From the NCBI GenBank assembly GCA_012274445.1, contig JAAROD010000014.1:241001-305000 (forward strand): a stretch of DNA of 64,000 nt, in the 5' to 3' direction. This DNA is from Sclerotiophoma versabilis (Eukaryota; Ascomycota; Dothideomycetes; Pleosporales; Didymellaceae). The translations under genes were made by a program, and so were the position numbers. Below the pieces are notes generated by a model, which was not told the origin of the DNA, made no database searches, and worked only from the letters and a program-made list of their open reading frames with translations. This document shows positions 44,508 through 56,307 of the stretch, one piece after another; the stretch's first letter is position 1; each line of letters begins with the position of its first letter.

Positions 44508-47139
44508 GAGATCGAAGGTTGCCATAATGCATCATTTTCCAGATCTGTGCTTAACGGGTTATGCTTCTGTTCGCGATGTAGATATCTAGAAACTGTAACA
44601 ATACGTCTTGAGCGCCAAGGCATTGCTTACATTAACGATGGACAGCCAAGGAATGATATTCGTAGATTGTCTCGTTGTGCCGTGTGCCCAGACTATGGTC
44701 AAGCCACAAGATAAGAAGCTATCACTGAGCTGCTAAAGAAGTTGAACGACATTCGTCGCAACAGACCTCAAAGGTTCTGTGGTACTTTGTCTACACCGAT
44801 AGAGCAACAAGATTAACTTGTGCATGTTGCCCGTCGGAAAGCGGGAAGCTTTGTTGCGTGTATATGAGAAGCTGCGGCTCCGCATTAGCGTTGGTGATAC
44901 CTGTTCAGCTTAGACGGATCTAGCTATCTTTACCAGGAAATTGCGGAGATGCGAGAAGAAGTCATCCTCAGATTGAGGATGAAAATTTACCGAATTCAGG
45001 CATCAGAATCGAGGATCCCACTCGGAAGTGCGGAGAAGTAGAGCCTGCATAAAACCGCTGCTCATCTACGTGAGGCGTTGAAGATAGCGGCAACGGTAGA
45101 CCGAAACCAAAACTAGGGAGCGCAAAAATGCCGTGATATTCTAGATATGTACTGGTGAATGGTTAAAAAAGTAAAAAGAAGCAATTGCTCGTGCCCTTGG
45201 GGGCTTGGAGGCTGGCGCTAGCAGCAGGCAGGATGCAAGTGACGACGCTGCGTCACTCCTGGCAGCAAGAACAATAATATCGTGCTATACAAAATATGTC
45301 ATCTCACAGAGGAGCAAGAAGGTTCTTGATATAGGCACATCTCAAAGTCATCGTGGATGGTATTGAAAGGGCATGCATGCTTCTCGGAGTAAACTTCCCC
45401 ACAGAGAGGTCACGGAATGAACAAACTTGAGCTACGGCTGACTATCCGAACTCCGGGATGCGTGCCGTATTCACAAAACTACGACACGTCCCAAGTCTTT
45501 TCACTACTTTCCTCATTCCATTTTGCTGCATCTCGAATCGTTGCAACTGTCAGCCCTCCATACAGGTCTAGTAGCACGATGCCTGCCACTCAGCCACTTG
45601 TGTACGCCGGAGAGGCCGTGATTGGAGGGAAACCGTAACCGGGTTGCCTCGAGAAGACAGCAAGGACGCCACCCACCAAATCGTATTCGCTGCAATACTC
45701 TCGCTAGGAGGCACTTACATCTATGTTCACTAGGTAACTGGAATATGGCACCGTTGGATTCGGCACTCGTATGCTATTAGCTGAGTCCCAGACACGTCGA
45801 TAACAGCCTTCAACGCGTTACACCGACGAACCGTTTCGCGATGGACCGAAACTCGACCACGTTTTCGCGATCCAAGCACATGCACGAAACTCAGCCGAAG
45901 CAAACAAATGACGCAAACGATATTGATTTTGAAATGTTTTTGTAGCCGCGGCATAGCCACAGATTATCTCAGGCCGAATGCACAACGTCCGGCACGCGAG
46001 TCGACGATTGCATCCCTGCCGCTCACTCTTGGCTTTTGCCAGCTTCCACCAAGGTCGGGATGTTTTGTCTAAGCCGCTCGACATTGTCACCTGATTCGCT
46101 TTCCGAAAATGTCGAAAACATGCATCCGATACAAACAAGGTCAATGTGTCACTGTTATCAAGCAACTACTCTCACAGCGCCACTGGGGTCCCTTAAGGCT
46201 CTTGGCTCTGAACAAGCATCAGGAGACCTCTTTCCGTCAAAACATGCGATGGTCAGGACCCTGTGTGCGCCTGCAGCAGAGGCGGCCTTCAGCGCTGTCG
46301 GTAGTCAGACATGACGAATGCGCTACGGCTGGCGGTCCATCAGCGCTTTCGAACTGCAATTCAAAAGCGTTATTGAATGAAAAGTTGTAGCCATTTGCGC
46401 GCAGCGGACATAGCTGATTGAAGCGCCAACATTTACTGGAAAAATCCCAGCTATATCGCTGGATAGCCGCAGCCCTAGCCCACGCTCGAGTTGGTCTAGG
46501 CGCCTTCCATTTCTTTGCCAGTAAGCTGTTTTCGCTGCTCGGCCGCAACGAGGCAAAAGTTTCGCCCAGATTGCCTGACTAAGGCGAAGCCACTAATCCG
46601 TGCATTGGAGAGGGCGGCCTTGATTCGACGTGGAGACGCAACGAGCGGGGTCTTTCGCGTGTCCGGGGTTATGAAAACTCTGTGCCGCTGCCGACGATCT
46701 ATGCCCAGCTCCACGGGTCGAATCTACTATGCCGAGTCCAGCTAGCTGGCTCCGTATGCCCAGAAGTGCGACTAACCGCTTCCAACCTCTAGTCGCATAC
46801 TTCGCTCACCATCGAACGGATCCACCAGCAGGGCATTGGGGAGATAACCCACGCCTGCTTTTCGTATAAAGTCTGTCCCAACCACTCCGGGAGACGGATT
46901 GACAAAGTGGTACGCGACTTTCACTACGCGATACAGTTCACTTCACGTCCACTGCCCCCAGTGCGACTCTATTATAGCTTCGGCTCCTTCATCCATTCGA
47001 CTCGAGTTCGGCTCCCTTGCGTCACATCTAAAGCCCACCCTATACACCTTACGCGACATTGCCCATTACCAAAGCGACAATTCCTTAAGCAACCTCATTC
47101 CTACGCAACACTGCCTGCGCGACAAATTCCCTTGCAGCT
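44508..47139. other. Long gene-poor region, nothing recognised
   Basis: About 2.6 kb without a supported gene, the longest gap in the window. Open frames around 45818-46556 overlap on both strands and show no domain, splice pattern or conserved composition. The last few hundred bases must hold the promoter and leader of the permease gene. Confidence 0.45.
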
Positions 47140-48920
47140 ATGACTACTACGGAGAAGAAGTACTCCGGCGAATTCGTTCGTGAGACCTACAATGGCAACG
47201 ATGATATTCGACACGGTACGGTAACCGATAACGCTGATGAGCTCCAACGCCACCTTGGAAATCGCCAGATCCAGCTCATCGCTATCGGTGGTTCCATTGG
47301 TACAGCGCTGTTTGTTAGCATCGGCGGTGCCCTCAACAAGGGCGGTCCTCTCGGCATGTTGATTGCTTACGCTGGTTATTCTTGCGTGATTGCGCTTGTG
47401 AACAACGCTATGGCAGAGATGGCTACCTACATGCCTGTCAGCGGTGGCTTCATTCGAATGGCTGGTAAATGGGTGGATGAAGCCTTCGGTATATAACGCT
47501 CGATTCTACAAAGTATGCTCGATATACTAACCTTCCAATAGGTTTCATGGCCGGTTGGAACTTCTTCCTCTACGAGGCTCTGCTGATTCCATTTGAAATT
47601 ACCGCGCTCAACATTGTCCTGAAGTACTGGAGAGACGATATTCCTGCTGCGGCTGTGTGCGCTGCTGTCATTGTGCTTTACGCTGCTTGCAATGTTCTGG
47701 CTGTTAAGGCATATGGCGAGGCAGAGTTCTGGCTTTCTGGCGGCAAAGTCATTCTGATCCTCATCTTGTACACCTTCACCTTCATTACGGTAAGTGGCTA
47801 CGCAACTTGATCAAAAGAAAACGACGCTGAGAATATCTAGATGGTTGGTGGTAACCCCCAGAAGGACGCCTACGGCTTCCGTTACTGGCGTGATCCTGGC
47901 GTGTTTGGTACTCTGTACTCCACTGGTACTCTTGGCCACTTTGAGGGTTTCCTCGGTGCTCTCTGGGCTGCTTCCTTCTGCATTGTCGGTCCCGAATACA
48001 TCTCCATGGTCTCTGGTGAGGCTAAGCGTCCCCGTGTCTACATCAAGAACGCCTTCAAGACTGTCTACTTCCGTTTTGGCGCCTTCTTCATCTTGGGAGC
48101 CCTCTGCGTTGGCATTGTCATCCCGTACAACGACCCTACACTTGTTGACGTTCTTACCTCTGGAGAAAGCAGTGCCGCTGCCTCTCCCTACGTCATTGCT
48201 ATGGGTAACTTGGGAATCAACGGACTTCCTCACCTCGTCAACGCTCTGTTGATCACGAGTATCTTCTCTGCTGGTAACACCTACACATACTGTGCCACTC
48301 GCAGTTTATACTCGCTCGCGATCGAAGGCCGCGCCCCCAGGTTCCTGCGCAAATGCACAAAAAACGGTGTCCCCATCTACTGCTTCCTCATTGTCATGGT
48401 CTTCCCCTTCCTGTCGTTCTTGCAGCTGTCAGATAGCTCTGCAAAGGTTTTGAACTGGTTGGTCAACATCGTCACAGCTGGTGGACTCATCAACTTCATC
48501 ACCATGTGCATCACCTACTTGTGCTTCTACCGCGCCTGCAAAGCACAGGGCCTCGACCGCAAGACCCTCCCGTACACAGGGTTTTTCCAGCCCTGGGGTA
48601 CAATCGTGGCACTCATTTTCCTTGTCCTTGTCATTGGCGCATACGGCTACTCTACATTCTTGCCTGGCAAGTTTACGATTGAGGGTTTGTTCACCTACTA
48701 CACCATGGTGTTCATTGCACCTATTACTTTCACTTTCTGGAAGCTATTCAAGAAGACAAGATGGCTTAGGCCCCACGAGGTTGACCTTGTTTGGGACGCA
48801 CCTGTTATTGATATCTACGAGGCGTCCTTCATCACTCCTCCTGTTGGCTTCTGGACTGAGATGCTTCAGCTTGTTGGCTTCAAGCGCAACGTTCCTATCG
48901 ATAAGAGGGCCGATGCCTAA
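47140..48920 (+). CDS. Amino-acid permease, YAT family
   Basis: Three exons, 47140-47488, 47542-47789 and 47841-48920, introns of 53 and 51 bp; 558 residues. A plasma-membrane proton symporter of the amino acid/polyamine/organocation superfamily. About 12 hydrophobic segments are visible. The first has the family motif GNRQIQLIAIGGSIGTALFVSIG; the GEAKRPRVYIKNAF loop between segments 6 and 7 is diagnostic of fungal YAT permeases. The cytosolic C terminus has the conserved RPHEVDL...FITPPVG segment. Substrate range cannot be read directly. Confidence 0.94.
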
Positions 48921-50547
48921 GCTCTCTGCGATTCGTCGCAACGACTTGCTATGGTTATGATCTAATGTTTGTCGGATAGATACCCTGCGTGCGCATGCGT
49001 GTTTGGCTGATCGAATCAATACCCATTCGCTGAGAGCACGAATTTTAGCGCTCGAATGTGCCAGGTGATGGAAGGCTCTTCTGTTCTTTACCCTTGCGAC
49101 AAGCAGAAGAGTCCTATTTGCAAGACTTTGATGGATTACGCAAATTTTCGACACGTACCGCACCCTTTGCGCCAGACTTCCCTGTCTATGCCCTAGCGAC
49201 AACCACTTTCCGATCTTCTGTGCAATCGGCTCCTGGTCACACGAGCTTAAAGCATGAAGGAAGCAACCACAAAATACCTCCTACGTGGCTAAGATAATCG
49301 CGAGAAAAGATTGGCTGACACACAGTACACGATATGGTGACTACCATAGCAAGCGTCCATGTGCAGAAGAGTGGTGGATATTCATCAACACTGATAAACT
49401 CGATTTTTCAACTAGTGGCGGCTCTTATGCAGCTCAAGAGCAGCTCCACTGCAATTCTGCTCGAATAATTACGAGTTGCAAGAGGCGAAATATGGCAGAT
49501 GGATATCGATTCGCAAATGACATTCAATAGCAGTTCCCATCAGCAACAACCCACCCAGCTATCCACCCAGCTATCCACTACAGTGGACAAAAGAGTTGGA
49601 TTAAGGCAGCCTGCACGAGCGCAGCTCCAAGCTTGCGCAAAGATTCATTGCTTGCGGCCGCGGCTGAAGCGGTACCCAGGCAAATACGATGTGCCCGCCG
49701 CATTCAATGATCCAAACCAATAATCTCGCGTATACAATTGCGCACTCGAGGTTCCAAAGACCGTTGCCACGCTTGCACGGGAAAGCGGACCCATCATGCT
49801 ACGCAGGCCCACCGGCCAAGATAAGGTTCCCACTCGTTTTGTCCCTGTTGATCTCAGGCATATCGCTGTCCCATCAACCTGGACCCTTTTCTCTCGCCAC
49901 AAAGATAAGGGACCTATGTGGCCGTTGCGATTGTAGCTTGCAGCACGCTGTGCGTGTAGCTGCAAGCATCAAGATTCAGCACTTCAAGACCTTGGCACAC
50001 AGATCACCAACTCGAACGCTACCCCGTCAGCCGCTGACGTCGCCCAACATTTCCACTCCGCCCCCGCCCCGCTGCGCCTTCGACACACACACCAGTTGTG
50101 CCGTGTACCGTTTGCCAAAGCGAAGTATTTCATGACTTGTGGGCCCATGGTAATTTTCAACAATGGCCGTGCCCGGCTTTTCGGTCTCCCCATGGGTATT
50201 TAGACGTCGGAGCTGCCCGAGTTACGTAAAATGCCCACATCCACGTGCAACGCTCCGCGCGCCAATCAAAAGGACCCAGACGGCTCGGCTGACGTCTTGA
50301 CGGCCTCCTTCGAGCCGAGTGTGAACGCTTGAGCAAGGCTTCGATTGCTTGCCCTGACGACTGCAAAAGCCAAGGACGTGTGCTTGGTGACGCGCAGCGG
50401 AAGGTGCGCATATAACATTGCGCACGAAATACTGTGCGATGCATAATGCTATAGTCATGAATCTAAAGTCTACCAAAATGCCGCGCTAAAAGTCAGAAGC
50501 GCAATTCCTCCACCTTGTTGACGCTGTTTTCCTACATTTCATACATT
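48921..50547. other. Intergenic region between convergent genes
   Basis: About 1.6 kb without a supported gene. A short direct repeat CCACCCAGCTAT occurs near 49550-49575. Pyrimidine-rich sequence around 50570-50660 belongs to the next gene's coding end. Confidence 0.4.
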
Positions 50548-53180
50548 TCAGCTTGTCCTCGCCCTTCCTAACCTCCGTAAATCCTCCCTGTCACTCCCCT
50601 GCTCGTCACTCCAATCCACGCTCTCGTATCCCCTCCTTTCCTTCCCCTTCCCCTTACCCCTGTCTTTCTTGACTTGGCTTCGATTCGGATTTCGCTGTGG
50701 TAGCGGCGGAGATATCGCAACACCGATCTGGTCCACCTCCGAAGCAGAGTGCGAGTGGGAAAGAGAGTGGTACGCGAAGTCGATGATGTTATGGCTCGTC
50801 TCGCTTGCGTCGGAGCGGCCGCGGCGATGGTCGTCACTGCGGTTGGAATGCGGTGGAACTGCGATGTGTGTTTGTGTGCGTGCAAGTGACATATTGGCCG
50901 CACTGGCCACTCTGCTCAGTGGTGCAGAGCGAGATGGCGAGCGTGATACGTTGCGACTGTGTGGATCGTGGGATATGAGGTTAAGCGTGCTGTTGTCGGT
51001 AGTAGAGACCGTCGAGGTCCCCCAAGAAGCTTCACGACGGGCGTTACGGCGAGAGGTTTTGCGGGAGAGGGCGAGAAGGACGTTATCTAAGAAGAGGACT
51101 GCGGGAGACGTCAGTATGACATGCTTCTCTTGAAAACTCATTTTAAGGAGGTACTCGAATGCAGATGCAGAAGCTGACAGAGGGCACGAGACTTACCAAC
51201 GACGAAACACAGCACCACGATGGCGATAATCCAGTGACTGGCTTTGAACTTAAAGCCCTCAGTCGATTTATCTCCAATGAGGGAAGCAACCCCAACAATT
51301 ATGAGCGCAAAGCCGATAACAGCACGGTTAATCATCTCTCCAAACTCGTATTTCGTCTTGTGCATCTTGTTAAACCAGTAAAGAATCGCTAGAACCAGGA
51401 GCATTGCACCGGCACCAACGTAAAAAGACATGACAGTAGCGTTGAACACATCGTAAATGGCATCAAGTTTGTCCTCGGTAGCCTGTAGGGTGTTCCTTCT
51501 GGCTGATTGGTTGATGAGCGTGACAGCGTTGAGCTTCGCGAGTGTGTCGGCATGCGCTTCGAAGACGAAGACCTGAGCCTTAGTAAACAGGGTACAGACT
51601 AATTCACCGGTCTTGTTGTTCCACATGTCGCTCTTGAAGCCATAGGTGTCGGTGTAATTGTTGATTGCCGTCAGATTGAGGTTCCAGTCGTATGTCTTCT
51701 CCCATTTCTTACCTCGAAATCGGTCATTGATGGTGTGCATGCTTTGGTTCAGGTATGCTACATAAGCAGCGGGATTCCCGAAATCGTGAGCCGGGTCGGA
51801 ATAGTCTTTTCCCTCCAGGCTCCACATAAATCTGAGCGCTTGCACTGCGGAGTTCCATACGATTAGGGAGGCATTACCTTCAACGCAGATTACGATAGCC
51901 ATGTGTAGTGGGTAGTGAAGTAATGACCATATTTGCTGACGCAATGTGCCGAAGCGGTCTTCAGAGAACTGGTCGAAATAAAGCATGTAGATAAGGTACT
52001 GTGAGTGGTCAGTAACTTGGTTTATCTCTCAACCAGACAAGCTTACAAGAAGCAAGACTGCTGCTACCACAGAGCCAAGCTCAGTTGAGTTGTTCCTAGC
52101 TTGGCCTTTGGTGATGCAAGCCACACTCTTGATCATACCGATAATTCCTTCGCCAATAATTATAAGTGTGAGCAGTTGTAGGCGTTCAACAATGTGTGTG
52201 TACTTGAAGCTGACAATACGCCATACCATGGCAATAAAGAGGACAGTGAGACCTTCAACGATGGCAATGACAACCCTATGGCTTGTCAGGAGAGTGTACT
52301 TAACATTGAGCGTCTGCAGACCTACCAGGTTATCTGTCCATCCAACCCCACTCCGTTCTTGGGAAACACAACCAAGGTAACAGCATACGCCACTGCCGTA
52401 GCCATGTAGATAGCAGTGCTCAGAGCTAGCGGCAATAGTGTTTGCCGAAATATTCGCCCTTGCCACATGACGACAGCGTACTGGACTGCGATGCAAGCAC
52501 GAGAGACGACAAGCACAACGGCAAAATGCCTATAAGATTCGTCATCGAAGCTGTTGTTGTACTTGTCGAAGACAGGGCCTGCGAATACAAAGCCAGTAAA
52601 GACGCCGAACTGGATCGCTTTGTGTAGTCGATTCCAGACACAGTCGATACCGAAACGGACGTCAAATAATGTAGTGCTGAGCCAGGTAAACCATAAAAGT
52701 GTGAAAAGTTTCAGGTAGTTGATTAGTGCTGCGTATGTGTTAGTCATTTGTTGGTGCGAAGAGATGTGAGACTTGCATTGAGCATCCGTGTGTTGATGCA
52801 TAGCTGTAAAGTAGGCTGGGGTTTGTCAGTGTATACATCCATGAACTACAAGACTTCCACATACCGAGATTCGCAACGAAAAAGAGGTCGTAGAACAGCT
52901 CAATACTACTGGCCTCATGGTGCTGCTTGTAAATGACAATGTTACCACTGCTTGTACGCCCATTGCCCGCAAGTATGGTTGTCGCTGAGCTCGCCGCTCC
53001 ACTAGTGGCGAAAACCCTTTTCTCCACATCTGATGCGTGAGTGGATAGTGCATCGCGGGCATCTTCGTTGATGGGTGATGCAAATAATGGCAGACAGCTC
53101 TCGATATTCTCACCATAGAAATCTTGCGCATTCCGGGAATGCTGAAGCTTCCTGATATTCAAGTAACGGCTAAAGTCCAT
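50548..53180 (-). CDS. LtrA-family (low temperature requirement A-like) multi-pass membrane protein
   Basis: Six exons on the minus strand: 53180-52865, 52815-52777 (39 bp), 52728-52326, 52275-52047, 51998-51197 and 51098-50548; 779 residues. Landmarks of the LtrA family are HHEASSIELFYDLFFVANLAYFTA, KLFTLLWFTWLSTTLFDVRFG and ERLQLLTLIIIGEGIIGM. Hydrophobic segments continue through exon 5. The C-terminal 170 residues are a charged Ser/Arg/Asp-rich cytosolic tail. The biochemical role of fungal LtrA-like proteins is not established; the name comes from a Listeria gene. Exons 2 and 3 are joined by a probable GC-AG intron (52729-52776, 48 bp), whose retention would leave the frame open. Confidence 0.87.
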
Positions 53181-54183
53181 CGTGAAAGACGTAGCGATAA
53201 AGGAAATGGGTACAGTAATGGATCGTCTGTCAGCATGAAACAGTGTTTTGATAGATGAGTAGCTACATTCATTGAAGAGCGCAGTTTGTCTGTATATCAC
53301 ATCCCACATCGACTATTGCAAACTGCAACACAGACATGCAGGCACTGGATGAGCCTCATCAGGCTTACCTAGCCAAAGGCACACTTGAGCTTTGAGTCTG
53401 TGAAGCTTGTAAGAACAGCCCTGCGGATAGACCGAGCTTGTGACCGAATCTGTCAGCACGTAGTGCGATTGGATCAAGCGTCAAGAACTACCAGTCATAT
53501 CGAGGAAGATGGAAGTTGACGATAGGTCGAGCTAATGCAAGGTATGTCGTACACAAGCCGTAGGTACAGCGACCTGCATACCAGAGCTTATTTTAGGCTT
53601 TCTTCGTTACACGTTAGTGGCTGGGGTTGGATCCTCGGTCAGCCCTAAATCACAGAACCATCGCATTGGTATGTCCATTAAGGTTAATACCCGATTCAGG
53701 TCGTGATGGCGCTGAGTAGAGGCTGTACCAGATGCGCTGTACACACTGCATACGGCGATCACAGCCTACGAGTCAGTAACATCGCTCAACAAATTATCGT
53801 ATGCTCAGAGTCAGAAATCCAAGTCAAAGTTGCATCGCGGACTAATGTGCATGCCGACCGTAGGTCTGCGTGACCTTCAGGCTGGACGTTGGAAATAGAC
53901 CATAAGCTGCAGAGTAGTGGTGACCAGTCTTTTGAAAGCTGAAGCAATGTGCGGTATGAGGAACGGCGTGTACTGGTGCATATGGCGATTGTCCTCGTTT
54001 GTCGCTGGTTGGCACTAAGACGTCATTGCTCAAGTCCTGCAACCCCCCCCCCCCCCCCCTCGAATAAATACCTTCACCTTGCGTTGGCCTGCTTGACTAG
54101 ACGAGAAAGACCTGTTCACTTTCATGTGGAGAGCGCAATTCTCTGTAGATAGATGTGCTGCGCGCAGACGGACGCAGTCACTA
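53181..54183. other. Intergenic region with a C homopolymer
   Basis: Upstream of the LtrA-like gene and downstream of the RING-YEATS gene. Contains a run of 17 C at 54043-54059. No gene was recognised. Confidence 0.45.
54043..54059 (-). repeat. C homopolymer, 17 bases (G run on minus strand)
   Basis: Uninterrupted run of 17 C, about 125 bp beyond the stop codon of the RING-YEATS gene. Read with that gene it is a G run in the 3' flank, as at 24418. Confidence 0.9.
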
Positions 54184-55185
54184 CTATCTAGTTGTCTCCA
54201 CGAACTCACTGATGTCCTCTTCTTCGTCCTCTGACGAATCTTCATCCTCATCGTCTTCGTAGTCATCGTCGTCTTCTTCATCTTGGTCATCGTTGGCCGA
54301 GACCATTAGTACTGGTCTCGTACGTAGTCTCCGTCCACCCTCTTCTTCGAGCCTCTTCACTTTCGCCCTCACCCGACCTTGCCTCCCTCGATCGGTGAAA
54401 TCGAGTGTCCAAGTAAGCTCAAGGCTCCGTTGTCTCGTTCCGGAGTTATCAATGACCCAGCTGTATGGTGCCTTGAGAATAATCTCTGCTTCGAGCGTGA
54501 AGTAACCCCAGCCTAGCCGGCGTACTTCGTAAGGTGCACGGCGCAGGACAACGCGCGGGGGACGAAAGGTTTGGTGCTGCTTGTTGATTAGGCAATGTCT
54601 CTGTAGCCTTTAAGGGTTCGATTCACCAGCTCTACGCGCACTTCCTCTACAAGCTCTGGCCTCGAGGTTCGGACAAAGAATGTCCAGTCATGCTGGTTCG
54701 CGTCTTCCCCTCCTCTAACCAGCCTGTGCTTGTTGCCAATTAGGATCATGACACCTTCAACGCCATTTTGTCCCACTCTGCTTCCTCTATCGACCTCCTC
54801 CTCCACCCGCCTTTCAGCGTAAGTGGTAGGATACTTCTGCTCGAGCTGTCTGGCTAGCGTATGGTCGGGCGAAGCGGTCGTGTGCGTACGACACATAGGG
54901 CAATTTGCCTCGAGGTCGTAGGTAGGATCATAATTTGGATCAAAATCCGCGAGATCAACGTCCCAACTGGAGTGCTCGATTTGATTTGTCGTGGAGGCAT
55001 CAGCCCACTGCGCCATACACGATGCACACAACAAGTGATTGCAGCGTGTCCTCACAGGCGTGAAGAGCAAAAGCTGGCAGATCTGGGAGTCATGAGCTCA
55101 AGGACACTTGGGAAGGGCTAGTGCAACTCACTGGGCAGAGGTCGTCGTGGACGACATTTTCAGACGGCGCGCTTGCTTCGGGCAT
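54184..55185 (-). CDS. RING finger-YEATS domain fusion protein with acidic tail
   Basis: Three exons on the minus strand: 55185-55132, 55082-54627 and 54576-54184, with introns of 49 and 50 bp; 300 residues. A C3HC4 RING covers residues 17-85: CPIC, CNH, CASC and CPMC, with a long loop before the last pair. It implies E3 ubiquitin ligase activity. The segment at about 110-215 reads as a YEATS domain: GVEGVMILIGNKH, HDWTFFVR, VRVELHQTF (formed by the splice) and GWGYFTLEAEI. YEATS domains bind acylated histone lysines. The tail is a long Asp/Glu run ending SEFVETTR. The combination suggests a chromatin-directed ubiquitin ligase. Assignment of the YEATS part is by motif reading only. Confidence 0.82.
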
Positions 55186-56307
55186 AATGGAAAGGAAGGA
55201 GTGGAGGAAAGAGTTGAAGGAAGGTGCCCAGGGGCATTCAAGTTATATAGTCAAGGAGGCGAAAAATGCTTCATGGTGTCTAGCCGGCTGGTAGACATGT
55301 TGATGTTGGGAGTGAGGCTATGTCGACTTCGAGTCGTGATGGTTGCCTAATGATTTGCCGAGCCTCGGAAGGGCCCACTTTTGAAGACGCGTACACGTGA
55401 TGGCGCGTAAAATGATCCCTGGGCCGGCCTTTACAAATCCGATATTTTCCATCACAGACATGTACCTCTCAACATCTCGAGTTCGAGCAAATAATGTGCA
55501 TGGCTAGTCTGTCCACGTTGCAGTTAGTCTTTTGGTATTGTGAGTATGTTTCTGGCTTTTGCCGATGCCTCCTACCTTTTCTATGCACTCAGGGAAACGT
55601 CAACACTATTACCTTGTCATATGCAAAGCCGTCGTGATTTATTCGTGAATTGTTGAAAGGAATGAAGCGAGCCAGTTCCATTGAATTTTCTTTTCTTTGA
55701 CCCGAGTGGAGAGTCTCGACCTTGTCTTCTGCAAATTGGACCTCGCAACACACACTGCTCATGTAAGTCAAGTAAGGAACCCAAATTGCCGACATGTGAT
55801 TCATGTTGCAAGCGAACGGGGAACAGCGCAAGATTCAGCTAGATTTTCAATGTGTCTTAAGCTTACGGCTGCATGTCAGCCGCCCTACAGGCTCAGCAAA
55901 TTGCTTGACCACTCAAGCAACGCCAATACTCCGAGGTAATCAGATAAGGAAGTTTCTTTTCATGTTCTCAACCACATAGCCGGAATACGCATTCTTCACG
56001 GTATATCGACCGAGCGGTTGATCTTCTCTCCGCCATTGAAAGAGTGCTTACGGTTACACAGCATTGCCCGCCTTACAGTGCTACCCTCAATGAGGCCAAA
56101 TGGTACCACAATGCTGGAGAGTTTGCACCAGTCGCTCTGTGGGCCTGAAGGAAGAGTCGGATAAGCTGCGTCGAGGCTGCTCAGGAGTGGAAGGTCTAGG
56201 TCGCGCACATCACACCCACAGACCAGGGTCTCAGTTCGTGAATCACATACTTAAGGCGCGGGCGTCGACGTTCGAGTACCCCAGTTCCAAATTCTACGAT
56301 CGCAGTC
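55186..56307. promoter_or_regulatory. Divergent intergenic region (RING-YEATS and MFS transporter)
   Basis: About 1.1 kb holding two divergent promoters. CACGTGATG near 55396 contains an E-box core. No gene was seen. Confidence 0.4.

Noticed and set aside
54608..54625. GGTTCGATTC resembling a tRNA B box
   Set aside because: No A box, acceptor stem or anticodon arm around it; it lies in the intron and donor region of the RING-YEATS gene.
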